From Uloborus plumipes (Eukaryota; Arthropoda; Arachnida; Araneae; Uloboridae): a stretch of DNA of 64,000 nucleotides. Positions 40,111 through 50,724 of this stretch are shown here, piece by piece. The notes under the pieces were generated by a model, which worked only from the letters and a program-made list of their open reading frames with translations, searched no databases and was not told the DNA's origin. Made by a program: the position numbers and the translations under genes. Where the stretch lies: NCBI GenBank assembly GCA_038373865.1, contig JAXGGA010000069.1:62001-126000 (forward strand), in the 5' to 3' direction. The stretch's first letter is position 1. Each line of letters opens with the position of its first letter.

Positions 40111-40190
40111 GTATACCGACCCTGTAACATTTTGTTGTTTTTGCACTTCCCCTAAATTTAATAAGCATGAAGACATTTGAGTTGCAATGT
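40111..40190 (+). repeat. 80-bp flank duplication, right copy
   Basis: Second copy of 35646-35725, followed without break by the remainder of the outer LTR (TGTAGGTTTTTC...). Confidence 0.9.
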
Positions 40191-40636
40191 TGTAGGTTTT
40201 TCTTTTTATCACTAGAACTTTCTTGAATGGATTATTTAAGTTTGTGAATGAATAGAACACTCCGGATTTTGCTAGAATGCTGTAGAAATTTCCTTCGAGT
40301 ATAAATAGCGGTCCAACTGCCTTGAACACAGTTAGCTGTTTTCAAGATTTGATTTCTGAGAGGCTCGTTTTATTTGCTTGGGCGAATGTTTGTTTTGCTT
40401 TTGTAATTTCTTAATTACTGTTCACGTTAGATACGTGGTGCTGAGTTACTGTTGAGAGTACAGTGTACTGTTTGCTACCTAATTGCTGGATGTTTAGCAA
40501 TTGTTTCCTGCTCCTATTGTAAATAGGTGTACATAATTGTAAATAAATTTATAGTTACTTCCTCAAGATTGGAATGATAATTTAAGAAAGTTGAAGGTGC
40601 TACGAACTCGTTACAGTATTAAATATATTACTTTTA

Positions 40637-41367
40637 CGAAGTTTTTTTTTTCAACCTCCGATTGCACAGTATGAAGGCCAGGCATGCGGCTGGTGGCTGT
40701 TGTGTATAGTAGGCGACTATGTATCTCTCCACCTACACAATCTGTCACTGGCGAGTCCAACACGCCATTTTCTGTTGAACTGCAGTCACATAAACATGGC
40801 TGTCACTATAGATTCTCCCGCCAAGTGTGAATTGCGAAGAGTTTTGCAAATTACTGCATATTCTTCCTGTGAAATCTTGCGACGCTTACAGAGAGCTATT
40901 CAAAACAAACGAAGGTACTAGCTGACTTCTTTAATTGTTCTGATCCATGGCAAGGGACGTCCTCACAGCGCTCGGGTAACCCAACGGTTCATTCAGCAAT
41001 TTCAATGGGACATTTTTGAACACTCACAATATAATCTCGACCTAGCGCCAAATGACTTTCATCTGTTCCCTGAACTGAAGCAGAGGTTTGAGGAACTCTG
41101 CTTGGGGTCTGGAAAAGCATCGTGCTTCCAAAGTGACATGGAACTCAAAGGCACCGTCACAATTCATTTCCAATCACTGGCGGCAAAATTTTAAGAGGAG
41201 GGTATTTTAAAGCTTGTTCACATATACAACGAATGCTCTAGTTGTCCAGGTGATTATATAGGGAAGAAACTTACATTGTACATTAGTTTTAATACTTAAA
41301 TATATTTTTTTTATACATCCGTTTTATTTTTATAGCCTATCGGAGGTTGAAAAAAAAACAACCCTCG
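40637..41367 (+). mobile_element. Mariner-family element with internal deletion, 731 bp
   Basis: TA duplications flank it (40635-40636, 41368-41369). Inverted repeats are CGAAGTTTTTTTTTTCAACC / TCCGAT on the left and the reverse complement of the right end, CGAGGGTTGTTTTTTTTCAA / CCTCCGAT. It is inserted in R1 within CTTTTA|TTTGCAAAG-type sequence, and R1 resumes after it. Confidence 0.85.
40797..41194 (+). pseudogene. Mariner transposase remnant
   Basis: N-terminal piece with MAVTIDSPAKCELRRVLQIT (helix-turn-helix start) and, after a stop and a deletion of most of the catalytic domain, a C-terminal piece HGKGRPHSAR ... YNLDLAPNDFHLFPELKQRF. That is the region around the third catalytic Asp of DD34D transposases. 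Stops and the deletion make it inactive. Confidence 0.75.
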
Positions 41368-41608
41368 TATACAAATTAACAAAGAATGAATTTTATCTTT
41401 TATTCAGAGTTACACACAAACAACTGAAACACTTATAACACATCAACATGTAGTATAATTAGTATTAATAACAGTATTAAAAATATTACTTTTACCTTTG
41501 TAAAGAACGTGAATAGTTATCTTTTATTCAGAGTTACATACGTACATACATACATAGAAACCCACATGTGAAACTTATAAAAGCGTATTAAGTAATTAAA
41601 TTATATCT

Positions 41609-41978
41609 GAAGTTAAAAATCAACGTAAATAAAGCACAAATAAGGTAGAAAGTACAGAAAATAGCTGTTTCAAGGCTACAATGGAGCCCCTTCGTTAGTG
41701 CAGGAAGCTCAGCAAACAACATGAAAGCTGTAAGAGAACTGAGCGCGAAGCACGTGGACCCGGTATTTATACCAAATGGGAAAGTGCGCATGAACCACTG
41801 GGCATGAACTCACGACAGGAGCGGGAAACACCGACCAATCAGCGAGCAGCAAAACAGCCAGGAGAGCCTGTTTGCTGATCTTCCTGCACTGAGGAAGGGG
41901 CTCCATTGTAGACTTGAAATAGCTATTTGTTGTACTTTCTACCTTATTTGTGCGTTATTTAAGTTGATTTTTAACTTC
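41609..41978. mobile_element. Fold-back element with ~100-bp inverted arms
   Basis: 41609-41704 (GAAGTTAAAAATCAAC ... ACAATGGAGCCCCTTC ... GCAGGAA) is an imperfect reverse complement of 41881-41978. The 175-bp centre is GC-richer with GGTATTTATACC and GACCAATCAGCGAG (CCAAT-like). No protein. Confidence 0.85.
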
Positions 41979-42027
41979 AAATACAGTTCAGCACAAAGCT
42001 TTTTCTGATCATTTTTCATTTAATAAA

Positions 42028-42267
42028 ATTATAGTTTAAAAAACTAAAAAATATGCTTTTAGAGTTAATCAAACTAACGTGCACTTATAATACATCAACA
42101 TGTAATATAGTTTAGCCTTTAGTATTAATAATAGTATTAAATAGATTACTTTTGTATTTGCAAAGAACGTGAATTTTATCTTTTATTCTAAGTTACATAC
42201 ATATACACATACAAACACACACACAAACCCACATGGGAAACTAATAAAAGCGTATTTAAATAACACA
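42028..42267. mobile_element. Repeat R1, uninterrupted copy
   Basis: ATTATAGTTTAAAAAACT ... CTAATAAAAGCGTATTT. Serves as the empty-site reference (CATGTAATATAGTTTAGCC; TTAATAATAGTATTAAATAG) for the nest at 34.7-41.6 kb. Confidence 0.8.
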
Positions 42268-42289
42268 AGTTTTAGACAATTCAAGTACC

Positions 42290-43463
42290 TAGTTGTGTAA
42301 AATAAGATTCCATGTTTTATTTTCCAATTATAATAAATTTTACTTTGTTACTGGGTTTTTCAAATAACATAAAAAATCCACGCCATTTGCGTAAAACTTA
42401 GCACAAACTAAAGCTTAATAATAAGAAGGAAAATACATATTTCGAAATAAAAAACAAGACTTTCCTTTATTTTTTGAAAGGATTTTTTTTATTTCGCAAG
42501 TTAACAAGCAACAGAATTGGAAATCGTCTGCTTTTGTATATAGTTAATTAGGTTAAAAAGTAAGAAAAGAAAAAGTGAAAAAAAAAATGTTCTGGGACAC
42601 TTTAAAACAGTGTTCAAGATGATTGTTACTTAATTCTACTTCTGCTTTAGTGAATACTCCGATTTTTTGTTTGAAAATATAATAATTTCATAGAAAATGA
42701 GAAAAATATAGCTGTGTAGCAATGGGTATGGCAGCAGCAAAAGAAAAAAAAATAATAAAAGAAGGAAGAAAACCCATAACTAAAATTTACTTTTTACACA
42801 AAATGAATAATTTTAATAATTGTATATCTGTACATTAAACAAAAATTTTATTTATTCATTAGGCAAAAAAATGCACTTTCATTATACGTGTGCATTACAA
42901 TTTTTTGTTTGTTAATTACAATGTAGCGCACTATACAATAAAGTTAGCACTATTAAAGAATATATAATTATCTATCTTACTGTGTGTTTTTCTTTCACAT
43001 ACGATCTCCTATATTCATGTAGAATATTTTTTCTCTTTTCTTTATTCTTTTTATAATTTTCTCAACGGCTATGCAAAAGATTTTCATAAAGTTAAATTTA
43101 TGTAATTATTTTTATCAGTTAAGAGTCAGATTGCAGCAAATTTTAATGACACGGTTTTTTATTTTTCCTTTCTCGTTCATTTCATCCAATACTAATAATG
43201 ACATTGAAGAGAGTTTAAAGCATTTTGCTGTACAATATTTTGGTAACAAAAGCCTGATGTTAAAACCGTACGGCAACTTCGTCTGTCTATTCAATAACTT
43301 ATATTTTTATTGAGTTAAAAGTAATGGATACATGTATTCACTGTATGCGCTAAAAACCCACGTTGAAAATGCAATTTCTTTTAACGACTTTTTTTTTACA
43401 AATTAATTTTTAGACACACTTTTACACTAAGGCGTATTAAATTGGAGAGTGAAACTTTAAAAT

Positions 43464-43513
<50 letters not shown>

Positions 43514-43940
43514 AACGAGCATAGAAATATTAAATTTTTTTATTAAATTTATTAAAATGAAAAATTGAAAATTAATTTTATTAACATTAAAATTTTTATC
43601 CTCCTAATTTTTTGAAAACCGATCCGGAAAAGAGCTTCACAGAGATTCAAAATAGAATTTTAATCGACAGTATTAAACATGGTTCTGGGGAAATTGCGCT
43701 AAATATCGCCTAGCTGCCCTAAATTTGGCATATTATTCGTGGCGTGAAATAAGTTACCAATATAGACGTATCTTGCCAAATGGCGAAAAACTGTTGGCAG
43801 AAAAACTCGTCGATATATTGCCAATTTAAGTTGTTAATTTTGTTCGCAGTGAAGCGAACACTGATTAGCCGCAAAAAAAAAAAAAAAAAAAAACCGAAGC
43901 AGAAGCCATGTCGTCTTAAAATAAGTATTACACAAATTTT
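42290..43940. other. No gene seen; AT-rich with 46-base poly-A at 43466-43511
   Basis: Very AT-rich. The 80-codon frame at 43071-43313 is phenylalanine/leucine-rich without a domain. A poly-A run of 46 bases may be a retroposon tail, but no body is recognised next to it. Confidence 0.45.
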
Positions 43941-44016
43941 TATAAGAATTGAAGGGCTTGGAGGATGAAGGGGCTAAGCTACAATTTAAACAAGAAGTTC
44001 TGTCAAGAACTAAACG

Positions 44017-45934
44017 AGCCTACTTTCCCGTACATCGACATCGGCATTCTCGCATCTGATCATTATTCTCTTGATTATCTGAGACTGAAAATTATGTCAA
44101 ACATACCTTTTTAGCACTTAGAGCTGATTTCGAAAAGCAAAATATGCCCCTCTCATCAGATGAAATAGACACGTAAAAAGTAATTAACGAATAAATAAAG
44201 TTTTGTCACACCTTTTAAAGAGTGTAACTGTTACAGTTCCTCCGTAGAAAAAATCCTCCATCGTTTTCAAAAAAAAAAATAATAATAATAATAATAATAA
44301 TAATTAAAAAAAATAAATAAATAAAAGTACAAAGATCATCAAAACACATTTTATCAAAGAAAGAAAAAAAAAAGAAAAAGAAAAAAAAATCGTCCGTTAA
44401 TAAAATGTCCGGAATTTCACTTTTAATCCGTTGCCAGTTGTTAAATATAAATAAAGAATAAAATGTTCTCGTGAATGAAAAATTTTTGTTACAAAAAAAA
44501 TCGTCTGCAAAAAAAAAAAAATAATAATAATAAATAATAATAATAATAATAAATAAAATAAAACAAATGAATAAATAAACAAAAAATCGTCTGCACGTTC
44601 AGTCATTTTTTTTCTGAGCCTGCATTTCCGCCATGTTCGCGGAGTCGGAGTCGGAATCAGAGTCCTCACAGAAGATTACTTAGAAAAGTACTTTACAAAC
44701 ATTATTTATCAAAACCATTTTCTTACAAAGTTAGTTTGAAGGAAATCCGACTTTAAGTTCAGGATCAACATTCAACTTAAATTCCCCGTAGACGCTAATG
44801 TAAATTTTTTTTTCTGAACGGTTCACTATTGAACGAAAAATGGTTTGAATCAAAAAGCGAAATATGGGAATGTATGGGAAAGTCTCTCCGAGATCTTTCA
44901 AACAAAAAAAAGTTTATTCCATTCGGACGGTTCACTCAAAAGTTATTAGGTGGGGAAAGGTTGCTTAAAAGGTTCAATGTTGAACGAAAAATTGTTCAAA
45001 TCGGAAATGTAGATACGGGAATGAAGTATTCTTGATGAGATATTTCGAACGAAAAAAAGTTTGTTCAAATCGGATTGTTCACTCAAAAGTTAGCATCGCG
45101 GGATAGGTTGTTTGAACGGTTCAAAGTTGAACCAAAAATTGTTCAAATCGAAAAATCAAATATGGGAATGAGCTGTACTCGCCGAGATCTTTCGAACAAA
45201 AAAAAGTTTATTCAATTCGGACGGTTCACTCAAAAGTTATTAGGTGGGGAAAGGTTGCCTGAACGGTTCAATGTTGAACCAAAAATGTTCAAATTGAAAA
45301 TTTAAATACGGTAATAAAGTATCCTTGCCGAGATGCTTCGAACAAAAAAAAGTTTGTTTAAATCGGACTGTTCATTCAAAAGTTATTAGGGGTGACAGCT
45401 TGTTTGAACGGTTCAATGTTGAACGAAACATTGTTCAAATCGAAAATGTAGATACGGGAATGAAGTATCCTTGAAAAGATCTTTCGAACAAAAAAAAGTT
45501 TGTTCAAATCGGACTGTTCATTCAAAAGTTAGCATCGCGGGACAGGTTGTTTGAACGGTTCAAAGTTGAACCAAAAATTGTTCAAATCGAAAAATCAGAT
45601 ATGGGAATGAGCTGTACTCGCCGAGATCTTTCCAACAAAAAAAAGTTTGTCCAAATCGGAATGTTCATTCAAAAGTTATTAGGGGGGGACAGACAGACCG
45701 ACAGACCGACAGACCGACGCACAAATTCCCCATCTCAATACCCTACTTTCAAATTTTTAATTTTTCGATATTCATTTTACCTTTTTATTTTTTTAACTTG
45801 GCGATATTTTTCGGACTTGGCGATATTTTTTTTAACTTGGCGATATTTTTTGGACTTGGCGATATTTTTAGATGCATTAAGCTACTTTTAATACTTTTTT
45901 CGTCTTTCTTTTATTTTTAACGGGAAAGTAGGCT
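44017..45934. mobile_element. TIR element carrying an internal satellite, ~1.9 kb
   Basis: AGCCTACTTTCCCGT at 44017-44031 is the perfect 15-bp reverse complement of 45920-45934. Flanks left (TGAAGGGCTTGGAGGATGAA) and right (ATGAACACTCTGTACAATGG) are contiguous in the unoccupied paralogue at 49598-49660, so the segment is an insertion. About 25 bases lie between the flank homology and the left TIR. The interior holds (AATAAT)n, poly-A tracts and the satellite. Confidence 0.65.
44820..45695 (+). repeat. ~146-bp satellite, six units (first array)
   Basis: The marker CTTTCRAACAAAAAAAAGTTT recurs at about 44894, 45041, 45186, 45332, 45479 and 45625, giving a 145-147-bp period. Units come in two forms, TTATTAGGTGGGGAAAGG and TTAGCATCGCGGGAYAGG, in partial alternation. 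The array ends in (GACAGACCGACA)n, then a 4-fold ACTTGGCGATATTTTT repeat at 45796-45870. The frames crossing the array translate the repeat and are not genes. Confidence 0.9.
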
Positions 45935-46885
45935 AAAAATGAACACTCTGTACAATGGTAAGCAATGGATACAGGTAAGCAAATAAAACTTGGTGCATCA
46001 AACAGTAGATGTCAATAGACCAATTTCATACGCACACTAATGACAAAACCAGAAAACAAAAAAGCTGCAACAACTGTAACAATAAAACTTCGAACTTGAA
46101 TTACTCACAATTTTTGCTTTGTCGCTTAACCCTTTCATCTCCCAAGCCCTCAAGTTGACCGTCAATATTTCTTCAGAAAATGGCCGGGCTTGAAGAATTT
46201 GAATAAAGTTTTATCTGAAAAATGTTTAATTTCAGATAAAATTATAGAACATAGGGAAATGTCGTGTGTAGAGCAAGAGCACAAACTAGTGAGTAAAACT
46301 AGTTCGAAACCAAGTTATTTTGGTTTCATTTATTTAGATGAGCTTTAACGTCTTACGAACAAAAAACTTTAAAAATTATTCAACATGGTCAAAGTGCCAT
46401 ACGCTGAGTAAGAGAATAAACTAGCACGTAAAAGTAGGTCGAAACCAGATTATTTTGGTTTAAGCGTTTGGGGTTAGTTTTGACATCTTGCTACCGTTCC
46501 CAATTGGCTGAATAGAGTAAAATTAATTACAGCCCAACCCCCGGAACGATTGAGAACTGAAACATTTTTAAATGCAATTTTCTCATAGCCCCCGCAGTCT
46601 TAATTAAGTTACAGAAGCTAGAAAAGTGGAAAACATTCATCCGAATCGAACAACATTTTATATTTTTTTCCCTCACTTTTTTTGTACCATATTTAACAAA
46701 TTTGACTTTCATTAAAAAATCAACTTGAAAGTAAATAAAAAAAAAAAGTGCCAACGCGTAGTAATTTACTTTAAAAGGAACGTGAATTAATTTCACAGAA
46801 GAAAATATAATTATTAAAAAATGCGAAAAAAGAAAAATGAATGTCGAAAACAGCCGAAATAAGAAAAAAAAAGAAAAAAATGTTT

Positions 46886-47175
46886 ATTTTTAATTCCGCA
46901 CGGGTCGCTGGCGTCGGGAGGCTAGTTTGGTGTTGCCAGAGCGTGATCCTAATTACATTCAATTTTAGCACGGAACCGTGTTTCTAATTTCCAACAAGTT
47001 CGTAGATTTGTGTAAAACTCTAATTAAAGCGACAGGCAAGATGCGATTAAGGCGAAAGCAATTACGGAGGTGCGCAGGGAAAAAAGTTACATTGTGAAGT
47101 AAGCATACTTTTTAACTCCTCTAAGTTCAGACTTTCATTAAGTGTTCGCACACTTTGCATGCTGAGTGTGTTTGG
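46886..47175. promoter_or_regulatory. Non-coding block H, copy 1 (homeodomain-core rich)
   Basis: Contains CCTAATTACATTCAATTTTA, TTTCTAATTTCCAACAAG, GTAGATTTGTGTAAAACTC, CTAATTAAAGCG, CGATTAAGGCG and GCAATTACGG, that is many TAATTA/ATTA homeodomain cores. It aligns with the diverged block at 55790-56070, with the ATTA cores mostly retained. No open frame is shared. A retained regulatory element is one reading; an old repeat is another. Confidence 0.4.
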
Positions 47176-48055
47176 CGAGGATTATGTTAAGTCCTGATTT
47201 CTAAGTTGGCGCATTTTTCAAAATCATTATTTTTCAAGCTGCGAGACATTTTGTTTACGCTGTCGACGAGAGTAAGAAAAGAATGTGCCTCTTTATGACA
47301 ATGGAAAATATGTTACTGTCCGAAAAATGCGTCAGACTTCTTTTAAGAGAAAATGTTGTTGCAGTTATTTTAGTAAGAGTGCTTTGGCATGAAAAGGTAC
47401 TAGAAAGATTGGAATAGTTCCATTAATAGTTCAAGCCAAAGAGTAATATAAATGCAAAATAAAAATGCTGAACAATGTTTCATTAATTTTCAACAACTAA
47501 AATACAAAATGCTTCAATTTTAGAAGTATTTAATATGCTAAACCAATGTGCTGCAATTCAAAGAAGATAACAATGATGAATTGTAAAAGTAAATATATGA
47601 AGAGTTTTTGACAATCCCCATAAGCTTAGATGCTTAAAAAAAATGGACAGGATCCAATTTGATATTTTAATATGAACAAAAGAAACAACATTATTTCTTT
47701 TCAAGGGTATTTTCCCTGTGTAAAGCTTTAGATTAGTGATCGCCATGTCACCATTTCATTGAAAATGGCAACCAAAGAGTCCCAGTCGCCAAAAGCGGCG
47801 ATCGTTGTTCGTTTTATAAATAAACTAGCCGGGTACCCGGCCCTGCCCGGGTTTCGGCCGGGTATAGTGTTTTAGTGACACTCGTTCATGAATTTTTCAA
47901 CATTAAAGTGCATATCTATACACACAATGGCTACTTCTGTAAACAATGGCAATTTTTTCTGACTGGACAAACTAAAAAACTGTATTACACACCTTAAATA
48001 CAAATGCAAGCTACAAATAATGTTTAGGTAAGTCGGAAATGTTATAAGCTTGGTA

Positions 48056-48946
48056 CAGGGTGCGGCGGAGAAACTTGCAGACTTGAAAAGTCAACTAAGG
48101 TACATCATGTATAAGTTTACTACTTTTTATAAGATATGGTACGCATTCTGAATTTTTACATTAGTTAGATTTAAAAACTACATCAAGAAGAATGACGGCC
48201 CCTGTTAATGATGCACTCATGTACCCTAGATTTGTTGCACTCTTTCGAGAATATCGACTGATGGGATGTTGGCGATAGCAAGCCGGATGTTGTTCTTCAG
48301 GCATTGCAGAGCCCGGGGCTTGTCGTTGTAAACGATCGATTTGAGATACCCCCATAAAAAATAGTCACAGAGTGTTAAATCGGAAGAGCGGGCCGGTCAC
48401 GGTGCGTCACCTTTCAAGGAGACGTTATCACTCAACTGGTGAACCACAGCAAGGTTGTAGGGTTGAAACTGGAGATCGTTGTGAAGAATTCGTCTCAGTG
48501 TCCAATCAAAAATCCTCAAAGCAGGAGCGTGTTTACGCGCCGAACGCCCGGGAGAGCGCAAAAACGACTCCCTCACTTTTTCGACATTTTCTAGGGTTCT
48601 GGAAATCCGTTGACCTCCTGGGCCTCTGTTTGCCACACTCTCACTTTCCCTGAATGTTTTCACCCACAAAACAGTCGATTCCCAGCCAGGAATGGGAACA
48701 ACGGGCTGAATTTTGAACCGAGTTCGGAAGGCACGTTGAGTGGCGACCACCGAAAGATTATTTGAAAAGTAAGATTCGGCGGCGAACGCTCGTTGCTCCT
48801 TTGTCCAACGCATGGCGACAACTAAACTATGAGATAACAAAACTTAAGGACCCTCTCTTTAAAATGAGACTCTTCCCACTCCTTTCTGACCACTCCTTGC
48901 TAATTAGCATCCAATTAAAATCAGCAAGTTTCTCTGTCGCACCCTG
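48056..48946 (-). mobile_element. Tc1/mariner-superfamily element with internal deletion, 891 bp (copy 1)
   Basis: TA at both sides (48054-48055, 48947-48948). The inverted repeats start CAGGGTGCGRCRGAGAAAC and match at 21 of 23 positions. The transposase remnant is on the minus strand. Confidence 0.88.
48160..48840 (-). pseudogene. DUF4817-type mariner transposase remnant (copy 1)
   Basis: 48840-48397 encodes the N-terminal DNA-binding part (WTKEQRAFAAESYFSNN, VKTFRESESVANRGPGGQR, SARKHAPALRIFDWTLRRIL). After VVHQLSDN the catalytic core is deleted, and a short C-terminal piece resumes (SSDLTLCDYFLWGYLKSIVY ... LERVQQI) past an in-frame TGA. Only the last catalytic region is left, so the protein is inactive. 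The 147-codon frame is a real transposon fossil, not a host gene. Confidence 0.8.
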
Positions 48947-49597
48947 TAAAATCAATCGCACTGGAGTCAAGTATTTCCAAACATTACACGTAAAATAAGT
49001 CCCATTATTAGTTTATATCCTTGCGACTACATTGGTGAAAACATCTTATGTACCTAACTTAGAAATTTTTTGACTATAAACATTTTCTGTTCTCTAACTG
49101 TTGCCAAAATCAATTATCTTTTTATTTAGTCTCGTTTGCGATTATTGGCACAGATGAATCTAAAAATCCTAAGAAAGCAATAAATTTCATACTTACTCCA
49201 GAGAAGCCTTGGTTCACATTTTCATTATGATCACTACTAATATTGTTGTTGCCAGGCAATAAATTTTTGCAACAATAGACTGAAAATTTAATCATTTAAT
49301 GGGGAAACTGCATGAAAACTATTTTCCATTATAACTTTTTTAAACTAAGCTTTTTAGAAATAAATTATAGCTTATTCTGCTCCCTGTTACTGTAGCTATC
49401 TACGGTGAAAAAATGGTTAAAATCGGCCCAGTAGTTTGGAAGATTACCCCGGACATACGGATACAAAAGTAGTCTTTTATGTATATAGATTTAGATAATG
49501 GCAATATTTCAGCCCTTTTCTTGATTTTGTGCAAATTATTTTTTTATTCGTTGTTAATTTCAGATCAAACATTTTCAATTCAAGTAACAGAATAAAT

Positions 49598-49788
49598 GAA
49601 GGGCTTGGAGGTTGAAGGGGCTATTACATTTTAAAAAATGAACACTCTGAACAATGGTAAACAATGGATACATGTAAGCAAATAAAACTTGGTACATCAA
49701 ACAGTAGATATCAATAGACTAATTTCATTCGCACACTACGACAGAACCAGAAAACAAAAAAAAACTGTGACAACTGCAAGAGTAAAAC
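49598..49788. repeat. Repeat R2, unoccupied paralogue
   Basis: ATGAAGGGCTTGGAGGTTGA through ATGAACACTCTGAACAATGG to GCAAGAGTAAAAC aligns with the two flanks of the TIR element (43945-44016 and 45935-46090). It shows the pre-insertion state and an older tandem duplication beneath the recent one. Confidence 0.7.
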
Positions 49789-49837
49789 ATTCAACTTAAA
49801 TTCCCCGTAGAAGCTAATGTAATTTTTTTTTTCTGAA

Positions 49838-50724
49838 CGGTTCACTATTGAACGAAAAATGGTTTGAATCAAAAAGCGAATTATGGGAATGTATGGGAAA
49901 GTCTCTCCGAGATCTTTCAAGCAAAAAAAAGTTTATTCCATTCGGACGGTTCACTCAAAAGTTATTAGGTGGGGAAAGGTTGCTTAAAAGGTTCAATGTT
50001 GAACGAAAAATTGTTCAAATCGGAAATGTAGATACGGGAATGAAGTATTCTTGATGATATATTTCGAACGAAAAAAAGTTTGTTCAAATCGGATTGTTCA
50101 CTCAAAAGTTAGCATCGCGGGATAGGTTGTTTGAACGGTTCAAAGTTGAACCAAAAATTGTTCAAATCGAAAAATCAAATATGGGAATGAGCTGTACTCG
50201 CCGAGATCTTTCGAACAAAAAAAAAGTTTATTCAATTCGGACGGTTCACTCAAAAGTTATTAGGTGGGGAAAGGTACCCTGAACGGTTCAATGTTGAACC
50301 AAAAATGTTCAAATTGAAAATTTAAATACGGTAATAAAGTATCCTTGCCGAGATGCTTCGAACAAAAAAAAAGTTTGTTTAAATCGGACTGTTCATTCAA
50401 AAGTTACTAGGGGTGACAGCTTGTTTGAACGGTTCAATGTTGAACGAAACGTTGTTCAAATCGAAAATGTCGATACGGGAATGAAGTATCCTTGAAAAGA
50501 TCTTTCGAACAAAAAAAAGTTTGTTCAAATCGGACTGTTCATTCAAAAGTTAGCATCGCGGGGCAGGTTGTTTGAACGGTTCAAAGTTGAACCAAAAATT
50601 GTTCAAATCGAAAAATCAGATATGGGAATGAGCTGTACTCGCCGAGATCTTTCCAACAAAAAAAAGTTTGCCCAAATCGGAATGTTCATTCAAAAGTTAT
50701 TGGGGGGGGGGGGGGGGGGGGGAC
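49838..50724 (+). repeat. ~146-bp satellite, six units (second array)
   Basis: Same array as 44820-45695, same unit order, in tandem copy 2; ends in the long poly-G and a GACCGACC-type repeat. Confidence 0.9.

Larger units (their letters stand above)
35485..40615 (+). mobile_element. Solo LTR (outer element), interrupted by a gypsy element
   Basis: TGTTACAAATC ... CGAACTCGTTACA with TG/CA ends and a 4-bp duplication GTAT (35481-35484 and 40616-40619; the preceding A also matches). Without the inner insertion it is about 666 bp. TATAAATA at 40300-40307 and AATAAA near 40542 give a plus-strand promoter and polyadenylation order expected of an LTR. No internal region of its own remains, so it is a solo LTR formed by LTR-LTR recombination before or after the inner insertion. 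Confidence 0.75.
34735..41600. mobile_element. Interspersed repeat R1, host of a four-insertion nest
   Basis: R1 sequence appears at 34735-34805, 35457-35484, 40616-40636 and 41370-41600. It matches, in order, the uninterrupted copy at 42028-42267 and the longer copy at 63180-63510. Subterminal inverted repeats AAATACGCTTTTA (left) and TAAAAGCGTATT (right) suggest a small TIR DNA transposon. The empty sites in the other copies let each insertion boundary be read directly. Confidence 0.8.
47822..49492. mobile_element. RTE-like LINE 3' tail, interrupted by a mariner-type element (copy 1)
   Basis: Opens AACTAGCCGGGTACCCGG and closes AAATCGGCCCAGTAGTTTGG ... ACCCCGGACATACGGATAC ... TATATAGATTT, the phrasing typical of RTE-type LINE 3' ends in arthropods. 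No reverse-transcriptase frame remains. The mariner-type element 48056-48946 is inserted in it. Confidence 0.6.
44770..49788 (+). repeat. Tandem segmental duplication, copy 1 (5019 bp)
   Basis: Head-to-tail with 49789-54782. Breakpoints share AAC microhomology: ...GATCAAC|ATTCAAC at the left edge, ...GTAAAAC|ATTCAAC at the junction, ...GTAAAAC|TTTGAAT at the right edge. Sequence after the satellite is offset by exactly 4994 bp for kilobases with only scattered substitutions. Confidence 0.95.

Noticed and set aside
44820..45695. Regularly spaced repeats considered as a CRISPR array
   Set aside because: The period is 146 bp with no unique spacers, and the context is eukaryotic; it is a satellite.
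44820..45891. Repeated frames with lysine-rich 'protein' similarity between units, also at 49848-50864
   Set aside because: The similarity is the ~146-bp satellite translated; the period is not a multiple of three and frames break at each unit.
48372..48653. Plus-strand 93-codon frame (and its copy at 53366)
   Set aside because: It is antisense to the transposase remnant on the minus strand, which has the clear family match.
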